DNA of 64,000 bases from Solibaculum mannosilyticum (GTDB lineage: Bacteria > Bacillota > Clostridia > Oscillospirales > Acutalibacteraceae), in the NCBI RefSeq assembly GCF_015140235.1, contig NZ_AP023321.1:1044501-1108500 (forward strand), in the 5' to 3' direction. The translations under genes and the position numbers were made by a program. This document shows, piece by piece, positions 26,311-35,357 of this stretch. The notes beneath the pieces are model-generated. The model was not told where the DNA came from. It worked only from the letters and a program-made list of their open reading frames with translations, and made no database searches. Within the stretch, counting starts at the first letter, position 1. Every line of letters starts with the position of its first letter.

Positions 26311-28040
26311 TCGAGGTATTGAAAAAAATCTGGCGGTTTGCCGGAGAGGAACAGAAGAATATCCGTAAATCCATAATCGGCGGCTTTTTCTATGCGATTT
26401 TCCATATGTTCCAGATCGCCGCCATCTATGTGATTGTTTTGGCACTGGTGGACGGTTCTACTTCCACCGCGCCCGCATGGCAAGCTCTGGGTCTGCTGAT
26501 AGCCAGTATCCTGGGGAGGGCGGTCATCAACCGGTTCACACAGCTTGAGCAGACCCATGCCGGGTATTTTATGGTGGCAAACAAACGCATTGGCATCGGC
26601 GACAAGCTGAAGCGAATTCCTATGGGATATTTCAACGACAAAAGTCTTGGCGAGCTGACGGGGATTACCACCACCGTACTGGATGAAGTGGAGAGTACCG
26701 GCCCCATGGTACTGGTAGGTATTTTGGGTGGACTCATCAATTCATTGGTGATGTTCCTGTTTGTGCTGGCGTGGGATTGGCGCATTGGTCTTTTGGCCCT
26801 CCTCGGTATGGTTCTCTACCTCTTGATCCTCTCTGCCATGGAAAAGCGTTCCGCCCGCATTGCCCCGAAGCGGCAAAAGGCGGAGGCAAAGCTGGTAGAA
26901 GCGGTTTTGGAGCAGCTTCAGGGGATGAGTGTCATTAAGTCTTTCAACCTCACCGGCAAAGGCGACAAACGGGTACGAAAAGCGATGGAGGACAGTCGGG
27001 ACAATAACCTGGCCATTGAAAAGCTCTTTACCCCATACACCATGGCCCAGGAGATTGTTTTTCATGTATTCAGCGTCCTGATTCTGGTGATGGCAGTGCT
27101 GTTCTGCTTAAACGGTGCCATGTCCCTAGCCAATGCCCTGATGGCTGTGGTGGTCTCTTTCCTGATTTTTTCCCAGATCCAGTCTGCAGGAAGCGGTGTA
27201 TCTGCGCTACGCCTGGTAGGAAGCTCTATTGACCACGCCAATCAGGTGGATAGCATCCAGGAAATAGACGAACACGGGAAGACAGTTTGTCCTGCAAAGC
27301 ATGACATCACTTTTGAGCACGTGGACTTTTCCTATGACTGTAGGCCCATTCTAAAAGACGTTTCTATCGTGATTCCGGATAAGACTACCACAGCGATCGT
27401 AGGCCCCAGTGGTTCTGGCAAGACGACTCTATGCAGCTTGATTGCCCGATTCTGGGATGTGGACCGAGGCTCCGTCCGTATCGGCGGCACCGATGTAAAG
27501 GATTACACCTTGGAATCCCTGATGGATCAGGTGAGTATGGTTTTTCAGAAGGTGTACCTCTTTGCCGACACCATTGAGAACAACATCAAGTTTGGCCGTC
27601 CGGAAGCTACCCATGAGGAAGTAGTAGCAGCGGCAAAACAAGCCTGTTGCGATGAATTTATCCGTTCTCTTCCAGATGGATACAATACAGTGATAGGCGA
27701 GGGTGGAGCCACTTTGTCCGGCGGGGAGAAACAGCGAATCTCCATTGCACGCGCCATTCTCAAGGATGCGCCTATCATTATCTTCGACGAGGCGACCGCA
27801 AATGTGGATCCGGAGAACGAAGACAAACTACAGAGGGCTATGGAGGCGCTGATGCAGGATAAGACCATAATCATGATTGCCCACCGGCTCAAAACGGTGC
27901 AGAAGGCAGATCAGATTCTGGTGCTGGACGCCGGCCGGATCGTACAGAAGGGTGCCCATCAGGAATTGGCAGATCAGCCCGGCCTGTACCGGGATTTCCT
28001 CACTGCCCGTAGGGAGGCCGCCGGCTGGAAGTTAGGGTAA
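26307..28040 (+). CDS. ABC half-transporter (fused permease/ATPase), module 2, second subunit
   Basis: 577 aa. Membrane domain followed by GPSGSGKTT, LSGGEKQRISIARAIL, IIFDEATANVDPENE and IAHRLKT. IPMGYFNDKSLGELTGI is the coupling-region motif also seen as MPMGYFTQGNIGKISSV in the module 1 second subunit. Both have SMVFQ(K/R)VYLF at the Q-loop and end in GW plus a short tail, which pairs them as orthologous positions of duplicated operons. A strong terminator follows. Confidence 0.88.
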   Translation: MIEVLKKIWRFAGEEQKNIRKSIIGGFFYAIFHMFQIAAIYVIVLALVDGSTSTAPAWQALGLLIASILGRAVINRFTQLEQTHAGYFMVANKRIGIGDKLKRIPMGYFNDKSLGELTGITTTVLDEVESTGPMVLVGILGGLINSLVMFLFVLAWDWRIGLLALLGMVLYLLILSAMEKRSARIAPKRQKAEAKLVEAVLEQLQGMSVIKSFNLTGKGDKRVRKAMEDSRDNNLAIEKLFTPYTMAQEIVFHVFSVLILVMAVLFCLNGAMSLANALMAVVVSFLIFSQIQSAGSGVSALRLVGSSIDHANQVDSIQEIDEHGKTVCPAKHDITFEHVDFSYDCRPILKDVSIVIPDKTTTAIVGPSGSGKTTLCSLIARFWDVDRGSVRIGGTDVKDYTLESLMDQVSMVFQKVYLFADTIENNIKFGRPEATHEEVVAAAKQACCDEFIRSLPDGYNTVIGEGGATLSGGEKQRISIARAILKDAPIIIFDEATANVDPENEDKLQRAMEALMQDKTIIMIAHRLKTVQKADQILVLDAGRIVQKGAHQELADQPGLYRDFLTARREAAGWKLG

Positions 28041-28061
28041 TATATCCTTAATTATCAGCAA

Positions 28062-28095
28062 CAGGGCACAGCATTTTCTGCTGTGCCCTGTTTTT
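28062..28095. terminator. terminator after ABC pair 2
   Basis: CAGGGCACAGCA (28062-28073) and TGCTGTGCCCTG (28079-28090) followed by TTTTT, in the convergent gap between ABC pairs 2 and 3. A second hairpin with GTCAGG/CCTGAC arms lies at 28104-28130 and may serve the opposite strand. Confidence 0.88.
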
Positions 28096-28179
28096 ATGAA
28101 TTCGTCAGGCAGTTCAAAGAACCTGACCTATTTTAATAGACCAGAAAGGTATTATGAAACCTATTGGTTTGGAAATCGC

Positions 28180-29922
28180 TTATTCCAGACTCCACTGAGC
28201 ACTTTGCTGTTGCAACTCCACCATGCGGCGATAGAGTCCGCCTTTGGCCATCAATTCCGCTGGAGAACCTTCTTCCGCTACCCGGCCGTCAGCCAGGACG
28301 ACGATCTTGTCGGCCGCTTCTACCGTACGCATCCGATGGGCGATTACCAATACGGTCTTGCCTGCCAGCAGACGGGAGAGCGCCCCTTGTACCTTGGTCT
28401 CGTTTTCAACGTCCAGACTGGCAGTCGCCTCATCCAGCAATACAATAGGTGCATCCTTTAAAAGAGCCCGGGCAATAGAGATTCGCTGCCGTTCCCCGCC
28501 GGAAAGCTTTGCTCCGTTCTCACCGATGGGAGTATCATAACCTTTTGGCAGTTTGCGGACAAACTCATCACAGTTTGCAGCTTTGGCTGCAGCCAGCACT
28601 TCCTCGTTCGTGGCGCCGTGCTTGCCAAGGCGGATGTTTTCCATCACCGTATCGTCAAAGAGCACCACATCCTGAAAAACCATAGAGTAATCCTTCAGAA
28701 GAACCTCCGGATCTACAGTAGAGATATCTACGCCTCCCACTTTGACAGCACCCTCGGTGACATCCCACAGTCTTGCGGCCAGTCGGGCGCAGGTACTCTT
28801 TCCGGAGCCAGAGGGCCCTACCAGTGCAGTGATCTCTCCTTCTTTGGCGGTAAAGTTCACATCGCGCAGAACTTCCTTCTTATCGTAAGCGAAGCTCACA
28901 TGCTCAAATACGATGTCATGTCCTTTGGGATTAAAAGTCTCGGCGCCCTCTGCAGTGGGAGTATCGTAGATCTCCATCATACGGTCGGCGGACACCTGCG
29001 ATACAAACATTTCGGCGATGAGAGCCAAGCTTTGATCGAAAGGCGCATAGACCCGGGTGATAACTAACAAGAACAAAAACAACAGCATAAAGTCGATGTT
29101 GCCAGATAGAATCAAATTGGCTCCCACAAGGATTGTAGTCGCCACGCCCAGACGCATGATCACGCTGGCGGCGTTAACGAAAAGGCCGGTGCCGAGTTCG
29201 CCCCGGATCATAATCCGTTCGTGCTCGTCGATTTTCCGGTTGAGTCCTTCCAGATACCGTTCCTCCTGATTGGTGGCACGGATTTCCCGGACATTCTCCA
29301 GTGCTTCCTGGATACCATCGGAGACGACAACAGCCGCTTTTTTCGTCCGTTCAGCATTGCGGCTGGTCATTTTACGGCTGCCGAACAACAGTCCAAAGGC
29401 CACCGGTACACCCCAAAGACAGGCAAGAGCCAGTCTCCAGTCGTACACAAGCAGGCAGACGGCGATGAGCGCCGTGGAGATGTAAGAACCGTACAGATAT
29501 CCCAGTACATGGGACCAGACGTGTTCCATACGGTTGACGTCTCCCATGAGGGTCTCGGTCAGGTCGGCCAGATCCCGCTTGCCAAAGTAACCCAGGGGCA
29601 ACTTGCGGAGCCGTTCCGCCAGGCTGAGACGTGTTGTCTTGACTTCGTTATACACTAGTCCATAGGTCGCCTTGTATTGCTGCAGATGGGTCACGAGAGA
29701 TAGGACGACAAACAGGAGTACCAGCCCGACGGCCAATGCCACACTGGGCAGCGGACCTTCCTCTGTCAGGGTTCCCATAAAGCCGGACATCATTAAATAC
29801 AGGATGCTGACACCGCCCATAACGACTAGGTTGACGATGACTGTCCAGAAAGCGCCCTTCTTAGTATTGCGTATCCCCTGGTCGGTCAGGGCGTATTTTC
29901 GTTGAAACTTTTTGCTGAACAT
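28180..29922 (-). CDS. ABC half-transporter (fused permease/ATPase), module 3, second subunit
   Basis: 580 aa. Six-helix membrane domain, then GPSGSGKST, LSGGERQRISIARALL, IVLLDEATASLDVENE and IAHRMRT. LPLGYFGKRDLADLTETLMGDV is its version of the second-subunit coupling motif, and YSMVFQDVVLFDDTVMENI forms the Q-loop. Translation starts right after the stop codon of the upstream gene (TAA then ATG) with AAGGAGG inside that gene. This pair is transcribed towards pair 2 and is more diverged from pairs 1 and 2 than they are from each other. Confidence 0.88.
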   Translation of the reverse strand: MFSKKFQRKYALTDQGIRNTKKGAFWTVIVNLVVMGGVSILYLMMSGFMGTLTEEGPLPSVALAVGLVLLFVVLSLVTHLQQYKATYGLVYNEVKTTRLSLAERLRKLPLGYFGKRDLADLTETLMGDVNRMEHVWSHVLGYLYGSYISTALIAVCLLVYDWRLALACLWGVPVAFGLLFGSRKMTSRNAERTKKAAVVVSDGIQEALENVREIRATNQEERYLEGLNRKIDEHERIMIRGELGTGLFVNAASVIMRLGVATTILVGANLILSGNIDFMLLFLFLLVITRVYAPFDQSLALIAEMFVSQVSADRMMEIYDTPTAEGAETFNPKGHDIVFEHVSFAYDKKEVLRDVNFTAKEGEITALVGPSGSGKSTCARLAARLWDVTEGAVKVGGVDISTVDPEVLLKDYSMVFQDVVLFDDTVMENIRLGKHGATNEEVLAAAKAANCDEFVRKLPKGYDTPIGENGAKLSGGERQRISIARALLKDAPIVLLDEATASLDVENETKVQGALSRLLAGKTVLVIAHRMRTVEAADKIVVLADGRVAEEGSPAELMAKGGLYRRMVELQQQSAQWSLE

Positions 29923-31725
29923 TTACTCCGCCTCCTTCTCGCTGATGATCTTCCACTGAACCGCTCGATTGTAGTCGGTCCACATCCGGGCATACAGCCC
30001 GCCTGCAGCGATAAGCTCCGCATGGGCACCCTGTTCGGCGATGCGCCCCTCCTCCAGGACAATAATTTTATCCGCACCTACAACAGTGGAAAGACGGTGG
30101 GCGATCATGATGACAGTACGGTCTTTGGTCAGCGTGGCGAAGGCTTTCTGGATCAACACCTCATTTTCCGGATCGGCAAAGGCTGTGGCTTCGTCCAGCA
30201 CTACGATGGGGGCATCTTTCAAAATAGCCCGTGCCAAAGCGATGCGTTGCTGCTCGCCGCCAGAGAGATAGGTTCCCTCGGAACCGATTTGGGTATCGAG
30301 GCCGTTCGGAAGTTTTTCCAGAATATCCTGGCACTGGGCAGCCATCAACGCGGCCTGTACCTGTTCCTGTGTGGCTTCCGGACGGGCAGCTCGTACATTT
30401 TCCAGGATAGAGGCCTTAAACAGGCGGTTGTTCTGGAATACGAAGGCCACCTGATTCATGAGTACATGGGGATCGATACAGGTCACATCAACGCCGCCAA
30501 CTTCCACCACACCTGAAGTCGCATCCCAAAACCGCGGGATCAGGCTGGCCGCAGTGGTCTTGCCGCCGCCGGACGGTCCTACCAATGCCACGGTTTGTCC
30601 CGGCTCTGCTGTGAAGGAGACGTGGGAGAGGGCAGATGTTTCCGCACCGTCATAGGTAAAGCTCACATCCTTGAATTCCACTTGATTCCCATGGGGTTCC
30701 AACGGATGTGAAGGAGCTTTTAAAGTGGGAGCATTCATGACCTGATTGATACGGCCCAGAGCAGTGCCGGCCAGCATCATACCGGAAGCGGCGAACATGA
30801 TCTTGGCCAGCGCCGTGGAGATGATGGCTGAAAAGACTGCGTAGAAGGCGAAATTAGTGACAAAGCCGGCAAAATTACCGTTGGACAGGGCTCCTGGCGC
30901 TAGGAACAACGCTGCCGGTACCAGGAAGACAAAGGCCCCTTCCGTGAAGGTCAGGTTGACGGACTGCGGAACCCGGCACACATCCGACTGGTAATGTTCA
31001 GCTTTGCTGCTGTACTCCTCAATGGCCTGTTGAAACGCCTTGAAGGAATAGACCGTCTGCTGGAAGATCTTCACCACAGGGATGCCCCGGACATACTCGG
31101 TACCCGCCTTGGTCATACGGTCCTGAGCCGCCTGATATTCCGCCATCAGTTTGGCATTTTTACCGCCCATCATGGAAAACATGGCAATCACAGAAATCAC
31201 CGCTGCCAGCAGGCAGGCGGCTCCCATCCTCCAGTCAAAGACGAACATCAGCACCAGCATGGCCAGAAACAGGACGATCGTACCGACGATATCGGCCAAG
31301 TTGTGTGCAAGCAGCGTCTCGGTATCGGCTGCTGCTGCATCCAACCGGCCTCGGATCAGACCGGAAGCATTGGAATCAAAGAAGCCCAAAGGGGCTTTCA
31401 TCACGTGGGCAACACCTTGCTTGCGGATGTTGGACGCTGTACGAAATGCCGCCAGATGGGTACACATCAGACCCGCAAAATATATCACAATACCCCCTAC
31501 CGCAAAGGCGAAAGCCAGCCAACCGTACTGGGTGACATTTTGTGCCTGGGTCCACTCCGGCGCTACGGCGATCAAATCTCGGGCCGCCAGCCAGATACAG
31601 ATATAGGGTGCCATACTTAGCAGCATGGACACCGCCGACAAGGCCAGCCCCAGGAAGGTCAGGCCTTTGTGGCTGCCTGCATAGCCGAGCAGGACCGCCA
31701 GATCGCTCTTTTTTTCTTTTTTCAT
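29923..31725 (-). CDS. ABC half-transporter (fused permease/ATPase), module 3, first subunit
   Basis: 600 aa. Membrane domain with VEYI-like TEYVRGIPVVKIFQQTVYSFKAF, an ATPase with GPSGGGKTT, signature LSGGEQQRIALARAIL (GEQQ instead of GE[RK]Q), IVVLDEATAFADPENE and IAHRLST. AAGGAGG precedes the ATG. First cistron of the pair, downstream of tetR 3 on the same strand and directly behind a GTTAGT-type operator. Confidence 0.88.
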   Translation of the reverse strand: MKKEKKSDLAVLLGYAGSHKGLTFLGLALSAVSMLLSMAPYICIWLAARDLIAVAPEWTQAQNVTQYGWLAFAFAVGGIVIYFAGLMCTHLAAFRTASNIRKQGVAHVMKAPLGFFDSNASGLIRGRLDAAAADTETLLAHNLADIVGTIVLFLAMLVLMFVFDWRMGAACLLAAVISVIAMFSMMGGKNAKLMAEYQAAQDRMTKAGTEYVRGIPVVKIFQQTVYSFKAFQQAIEEYSSKAEHYQSDVCRVPQSVNLTFTEGAFVFLVPAALFLAPGALSNGNFAGFVTNFAFYAVFSAIISTALAKIMFAASGMMLAGTALGRINQVMNAPTLKAPSHPLEPHGNQVEFKDVSFTYDGAETSALSHVSFTAEPGQTVALVGPSGGGKTTAASLIPRFWDATSGVVEVGGVDVTCIDPHVLMNQVAFVFQNNRLFKASILENVRAARPEATQEQVQAALMAAQCQDILEKLPNGLDTQIGSEGTYLSGGEQQRIALARAILKDAPIVVLDEATAFADPENEVLIQKAFATLTKDRTVIMIAHRLSTVVGADKIIVLEEGRIAEQGAHAELIAAGGLYARMWTDYNRAVQWKIISEKEAE

Positions 31726-31749
31726 TGGATAACCTCCTTATATATGATA

Positions 31750-31765
31750 GTTAGTTAACACTAAC
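31750..31765 (-). promoter_or_regulatory. operator GTTAGT-N4-ACTAAC, ABC pair 3
   Basis: GTTAGT TAAC ACTAAC, with both six-base arms perfect, 24 bp before the start codon of the first subunit of module 3. Confidence 0.75.
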
Positions 31766-31773
31766 CCATGGGC

Positions 31774-31798
31774 AAAAAATAGGAAGGGAATCCCCTTC
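31774..31798 (-). terminator. terminator after tetR 3
   Basis: On the minus strand GAAGGG (31793-31798) pairs with CCCTTC (31783-31788), and the T-rich run reads through 31774-31779. It is short, so moderate confidence. Confidence 0.5.
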
Positions 31799-31842
31799 AG
31801 CTATTCGGTCTGTGCATATCACTACGCACAATCGTATGGCCG

Positions 31843-32460
31843 TTATGGCGTCATCAGTTTCATCCAACCGGCAGTATAAAAATCCCGCAGCTGATTCACA
31901 TAGTGCATCGCCTGTTCGTAGGGCATATCGTGGATCACCACTTCAAAGATGCCGTTAAACATGCTGCTGGCAAGGATGTGACACATCTGTCGATCCAGTT
32001 CCGGTACCTTCCGTCCCAGGCGGCGAAGTACCTCAATATATTGCAGTGTAGATTCCACCTCAACCTCCACCATGTTGTGGACAAAGTTTTGGTAACCGGT
32101 ACCTTCTGCCCGGCACAGCAACAGCTTTACCGGATCCCGATGCTGGCAGATATATTCCACCATCCAACGGGTATAGGCCCCCGATTCCACACCCATGTGC
32201 TCCGGCTGCTCTTTTTGGGGCAGCTCGGCAAAGGAGATTTGAGCTTCCATAAACCTGCCCATTAAAGCGGCAGCGTGAGGCTCTACGATAGATGCAAACA
32301 GGGCCTCCTTGCTGGAGAAATAGCCGTAAAAGGCTCCCGTGGTCACCCCGGCGTGTTTTACAATCTGCCGCAGGGAAGCCCCGAGAAAGCCTTTCTCAGA
32401 AAATTCGTCCAAGGCTGCCTGTTGAATTTTTTCCAATGTAGCTGGTGAATTTTCTTGCAT
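31843..32460 (-). CDS. TetR/AcrR-family transcriptional regulator, module 3
   Basis: 205 aa. HTH at residues 10-57 (KIQQAALDEFSEKGFLGASLRQIVKHAGVTTGAFYGYFSSKEALF) and a helical ligand domain with HRDPVKLLLCRAEGTGYQNF, the same family as the module 1 and 2 regulators. I start it at the ATG at 32460 (MQENSPA) after GGAG. An ATG four codons upstream lacks a ribosome site, and the longer frame would run through the promoter. Confidence 0.9.
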   Translation of the reverse strand: MQENSPATLEKIQQAALDEFSEKGFLGASLRQIVKHAGVTTGAFYGYFSSKEALFASIVEPHAAALMGRFMEAQISFAELPQKEQPEHMGVESGAYTRWMVEYICQHRDPVKLLLCRAEGTGYQNFVHNMVEVEVESTLQYIEVLRRLGRKVPELDRQMCHILASSMFNGIFEVVIHDMPYEQAMHYVNQLRDFYTAGWMKLMTP

Positions 32461-32470
32461 AACAGTCTCC

Positions 32471-32525
32471 ATATAACAGTGATATATAACAGTGTTATAA
32501 TACACCGGATATACGGCGTTGTCAA
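32471..32525 (-). promoter_or_regulatory. promoter and repeated operator of tetR module 3
   Basis: Minus-strand TTGACA (32520-32525), 17 bp, TATTAT (32497-32502). Overlapping it are a perfect palindrome TATAACAGTGTTATA (32485-32499) and a second copy of its arm, ATATAACAGTG, at 32471-32481, 13 bp from the first copy. A double repressor site is likely. Confidence 0.8.
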
Positions 32526-32595
32526 GAGCGATAACGCTGTATATCCGTGCAAATACGAAATATGTCCATTTTTTGTCTGCATAGGAGAGGTCTGA

Positions 32596-32631
32596 AAAGA
32601 AAAATATCTGGCCGCAGATCCAGCCAGATAT
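32596..32631 (-). terminator. terminator after the small membrane protein gene
   Basis: Minus strand: ATATCTGGC (32623-32631) and GCCAGATAT (32604-32612) with a T-rich run to 32596. Confidence 0.75.
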
Positions 32632-32675
32632 ATCAATTAATTTACAAATAAATCTATCTAAAATAGAGCTTACGG

Positions 32676-32960
32676 TTAAAATAGGTTGGAAAGTACCAGG
32701 CCGATCATGGCAATAGCGCCGACCGCATAGATTCCATTGATGACTGTGCAGACCTGCATCCATTTGTTTTTCACTTTGCCTTTGGTATAAGACAGGATGG
32801 AAAAAATACCGGATAAAATCATAAAGGTTGCGTAGCTATAGACTATGATTTCCGCTACCGGGGATTCCAATGCCCAGTCAAAAGTACGCAGCGGAAAAAT
32901 GGTCCATGGGATAAACAACATAAGAGTGGCAATGGCGGTACAAACTTTGTTTTTCATCAT
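32676..32960 (-). CDS. small membrane protein, last gene of the immunity-type ABC operon
   Basis: About 94 residues with three hydrophobic helices (TAIATLMLFIPWTIFPL, IVYSYATFMILSGIFSIL, VNGIYAVGAIAMIGLVLSNLF-like). I do not recognise a family. It overlaps the end of the upstream permease gene, has AAAGGAG just before tandem ATGs (32960 or 32957), and ends at a terminator. It is therefore co-transcribed with the ABC subunits and may assist immunity or transporter assembly. Confidence 0.65.
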   Translation of the reverse strand: MMKNKVCTAIATLMLFIPWTIFPLRTFDWALESPVAEIIVYSYATFMILSGIFSILSYTKGKVKNKWMQVCTVINGIYAVGAIAMIGLVLSNLF

Positions 32961-32962
32961 AA

Positions 32963-33733
32963 TCATCTCCTTTCAGAAGCGCCGAACCGCATACAAGCTA
33001 AGGCAAGTGCAATCACAGTAATCACAGCGGCAGCTGGAAGCCAAGGCAGCCAGTCGATGTGCGTATTGTAAATACCTTGGGTGGCTCTCCCGTATTGCAC
33101 CATCAGCAGATAGAAGGGGTAGCTCATCGGATAGGCGAACCAGATTTTTGTATTGATAATCAAAACGGAAGGAACGATAGAAGCCAAACCAATCCCTACG
33201 GAAAAAACAGGGGATTGGATAAGGCTGGCAATCATCCAAAATACCGCAGCCATAGGAATTGCACCGGCATAAATAATCAGGGCGTTTTGACAGACGTAAA
33301 GCGGTTCCAAAATAAAATTGTAATCCTGTATCTGGGAAGCGATAACCGCACTGATATAATACGCGCAAACGGTCATTGCCATTTGTATCAATGCCAATAG
33401 AATCAGAACAGAGAATTTCGCAAGGCAAAGTTTGGCAGTACTGACTGGCAAAGACAACATTTTAACAATACCTCTGTGAGAACGTTCGGTTTGGATGAGC
33501 AATACCGTGCAAACAACCAGGGATGCCGGGATCATAAACCATACCATTCCCATAAACCCCTGGATAAAGAAATTGTTCTCTGGTGTGATGGGGATGTCAC
33601 GTGTATCAAAGTTCATCTGTGAATTGACAATGCTGGGGATCCACATCATAATGACCGGAGCCAGCAGGATCAACAAGATTTTAGAACGACGGATTTTTTT
33701 CAGCTCTATGCCGACTAAAGAACAAAAACTCAT
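32963..33733 (-). CDS. ABC-2 type permease, lantibiotic-immunity (LanG/LanE) type
   Basis: 256 aa, six predicted helices, no ATPase. The N-terminus FCSLVGIELKKIRRSKILLILLAPVIMMW is typical of the paired permeases of peptide-antibiotic immunity transporters (MutE/MutG, SpaE/SpaG). It starts at the ATG at 33733 behind AGGAGG. The longer GTG start three codons upstream overlaps that site. The order ATPase-permease-permease and a divergent two-component system support a bacteriocin or envelope-peptide detoxification role. Confidence 0.75.
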   Translation of the reverse strand: MSFCSLVGIELKKIRRSKILLILLAPVIMMWIPSIVNSQMNFDTRDIPITPENNFFIQGFMGMVWFMIPASLVVCTVLLIQTERSHRGIVKMLSLPVSTAKLCLAKFSVLILLALIQMAMTVCAYYISAVIASQIQDYNFILEPLYVCQNALIIYAGAIPMAAVFWMIASLIQSPVFSVGIGLASIVPSVLIINTKIWFAYPMSYPFYLLMVQYGRATQGIYNTHIDWLPWLPAAAVITVIALALACMRFGASERR

Positions 33734-34455
33734 TCGTAACACCTCCTGATCTTCTGATAGAGAGGTTCGGCAATGCCTAAAACTGCCGTCTCCACCGCAC
33801 AGATACCTAAAAATAACAGGACTTGATTCTGTTCCGCCACAGTGGCAAAGGCTTGATAAGGCGAGCTAAATGGGAGCAGACTCAGTACTAAATTTTCCTG
33901 AGGCAATATGGAAAGGATAAACACCAAAATCACGCCGATCCCCAAGGAGACCCACATATTTTTGCAAGCAGAGGCGATTACCAGCATCAACATCACGGTA
34001 GGCAAGGTGATGAACCATTGAAATGCTGTGCATTTTAAGAGTTCCAGCAAATTAAATTCGTAGGAAGGGAACCAATATACGGCACATCCAGTGAGGACAG
34101 CGGTTTCAAGGACGATCATAGTTGCCAAAAGCAGGGCTGAAATTGTAAATTTTCCTAAAAACATGCTTCCAGTTCGGACGGGCAGTACATCCATCTTTTG
34201 GGCGCCATTGTCGGCGTATTCGGTGTGATACATCACGCAGGCTCCACAGATAAGAGCCAAGATGTTCAACATAGCCATCATCTGCCAATTGGCATCCATC
34301 AAAATAGAAAACGGATTTCCAGAAAGTGCGGTAAACGTCTCTGGACGAACCAACATATTGACCAGCGGGAATGCCGAAGCCAAAAGTCCGCAGCATAGAA
34401 AAGCAGGCACATAGCCGGTACGCTTTATTTTTGTTGTTTCCAAACCTAATGTCAT
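33730..34455 (-). CDS. ABC-2 type permease, lantibiotic-immunity (LanE/LanG) type
   Basis: 241 aa, six helices, MTLGLETTKIKRTGYVPAFLCCGLLASAFPLVNMLV at the start. The long extracytoplasmic loop after helix 1 and the segment MYHTEYADNGAQKMDVLPVRTGSMF are as in LanE/LanG permeases. The start codon overlaps the stop of the ATPase gene (ATGA), and its own stop overlaps the next permease, so the three subunits are translationally coupled. Confidence 0.75.
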   Translation of the reverse strand: MTLGLETTKIKRTGYVPAFLCCGLLASAFPLVNMLVRPETFTALSGNPFSILMDANWQMMAMLNILALICGACVMYHTEYADNGAQKMDVLPVRTGSMFLGKFTISALLLATMIVLETAVLTGCAVYWFPSYEFNLLELLKCTAFQWFITLPTVMLMLVIASACKNMWVSLGIGVILVFILSILPQENLVLSLLPFSSPYQAFATVAEQNQVLLFLGICAVETAVLGIAEPLYQKIRRCYE

Positions 34456-35207
34456 CCCTGGGCGCCTCTCTTTCGGTTGTCTTGGTCGATCATAGCCAGG
34501 AAGGTCTCCTCCAGATTATCGGTAGGGAATCCGGCAGAACGGGCGCTCGACTTTAATTCTTCCATAGTCCCTTCAAAGAGCAGACGGCCATGGTTGAGGA
34601 TCCCAATGTCGTCTGCCATCAGCTCAACTTCTGGAAGCAGGTGAGAGGAAACCAGTACCGTACAGTCAAACTGCTGTGGAAGAGATTTAATGAGAGTACG
34701 GATCTCATGAATCCCCACAGGATCGAGACCATTGGTCGGTTCGTCTAAAATGAGAATGGGCGGCCGTCCTATGAGAGCTCCCGCCAGCCCCAGACGCTGC
34801 TTCATACCGAGGGAGTACTTTTTCGCAAGGCGTTTGCGGAACTGGGTTAATCCCACGAGTTCTAAAGCGTCGGAAACGCTGTTTTTCGGCAATCCCAGGA
34901 TTTTTCGGATGATATCCAAATTTTCTTCTCCCGTCAGATTACCGTAAAAGGCAGGGGCTTCGAGAAAGGATCCGACCTCTTTCAAGATGGCCACTCGATC
35001 AGATGGATAGGATTTTCCATCGATTTGGAAACTGCCTTCTGTAGGACGCGTCAAACCCAAAAGCATTTTCATGGTAGTGGATTTTCCAGCGCCGTTGGGG
35101 CCGAGAAACCCATAGACACTGCCCTTTCGGATGTGCAGACCCAAGTGGGAGACCGCTGTGAAATCCCCATAGGATTTTGTCAGATCACTGGTTTCAATTA
35201 TGTTCAT
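34452..35207 (-). CDS. ABC transporter ATP-binding subunit, lantibiotic-immunity (LanF) type
   Basis: 251 aa. Walker A GPNGAGKST, Q-loop region with FLEAPAFYGNLTGEENLDI, signature YSLGMKQRLGLAGAL, Walker B ILILDEPTNGLDPVG, H-loop SSHLLPE. The N-terminus (IIETSDLTKSYGDFTAVSHLGLHIRKGSVYGFLGPNG) fits the LanF/BcrA group. AAAGGAG lies ten bases before the ATG. First gene of a four-gene operon divergent from a two-component system. Confidence 0.85.
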   Translation of the reverse strand: MNIIETSDLTKSYGDFTAVSHLGLHIRKGSVYGFLGPNGAGKSTTMKMLLGLTRPTEGSFQIDGKSYPSDRVAILKEVGSFLEAPAFYGNLTGEENLDIIRKILGLPKNSVSDALELVGLTQFRKRLAKKYSLGMKQRLGLAGALIGRPPILILDEPTNGLDPVGIHEIRTLIKSLPQQFDCTVLVSSHLLPEVELMADDIGILNHGRLLFEGTMEELKSSARSAGFPTDNLEETFLAMIDQDNRKRGAQG

Positions 35208-35277
35208 ATATCATAATCTCCTTTTCTGTGATGATTGTATTCTAAACAGCCAACCTTGTGTGAACCTTCTCTCCACC

Positions 35278-35296
35278 TTACATTTCCTTTACATTT
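35278..35296. promoter_or_regulatory. direct repeat, probable OmpR-type response-regulator site
   Basis: TTACATTT occurs at 35278-35285 and again at 35289-35296, exactly 11 bp apart, the spacing used by OmpR-family dimers. It lies in the 150-bp divergent gap, about 40 bp upstream of a minus-strand TACAAT (35234-35239) that could serve the ABC operon. This suggests activation of that operon by the adjacent regulator. Confidence 0.5.
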
Positions 35297-35357
35297 TGAA
35301 CTGCTTAAAGAAGGAAGCGGATTTCTATGATATAATGCAGGATAGGAGGAAACGAAT

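Noticed and set aside
30994-31620. A plus-strand frame of 208 codons opposite the module 3 ABC gene
   Set aside because: Antisense to a clear ABC transporter, His/Gln-rich shadow composition, no start signals.
20024-31765. Reading the GTTAGT sites as the binding sites of the three TetR regulators
   Set aside because: The tetR promoters have unrelated palindromes, and the same site type occurs at gpmA and zupT, which have no tetR nearby. I therefore favour a common, different regulator, without excluding TetR involvement.
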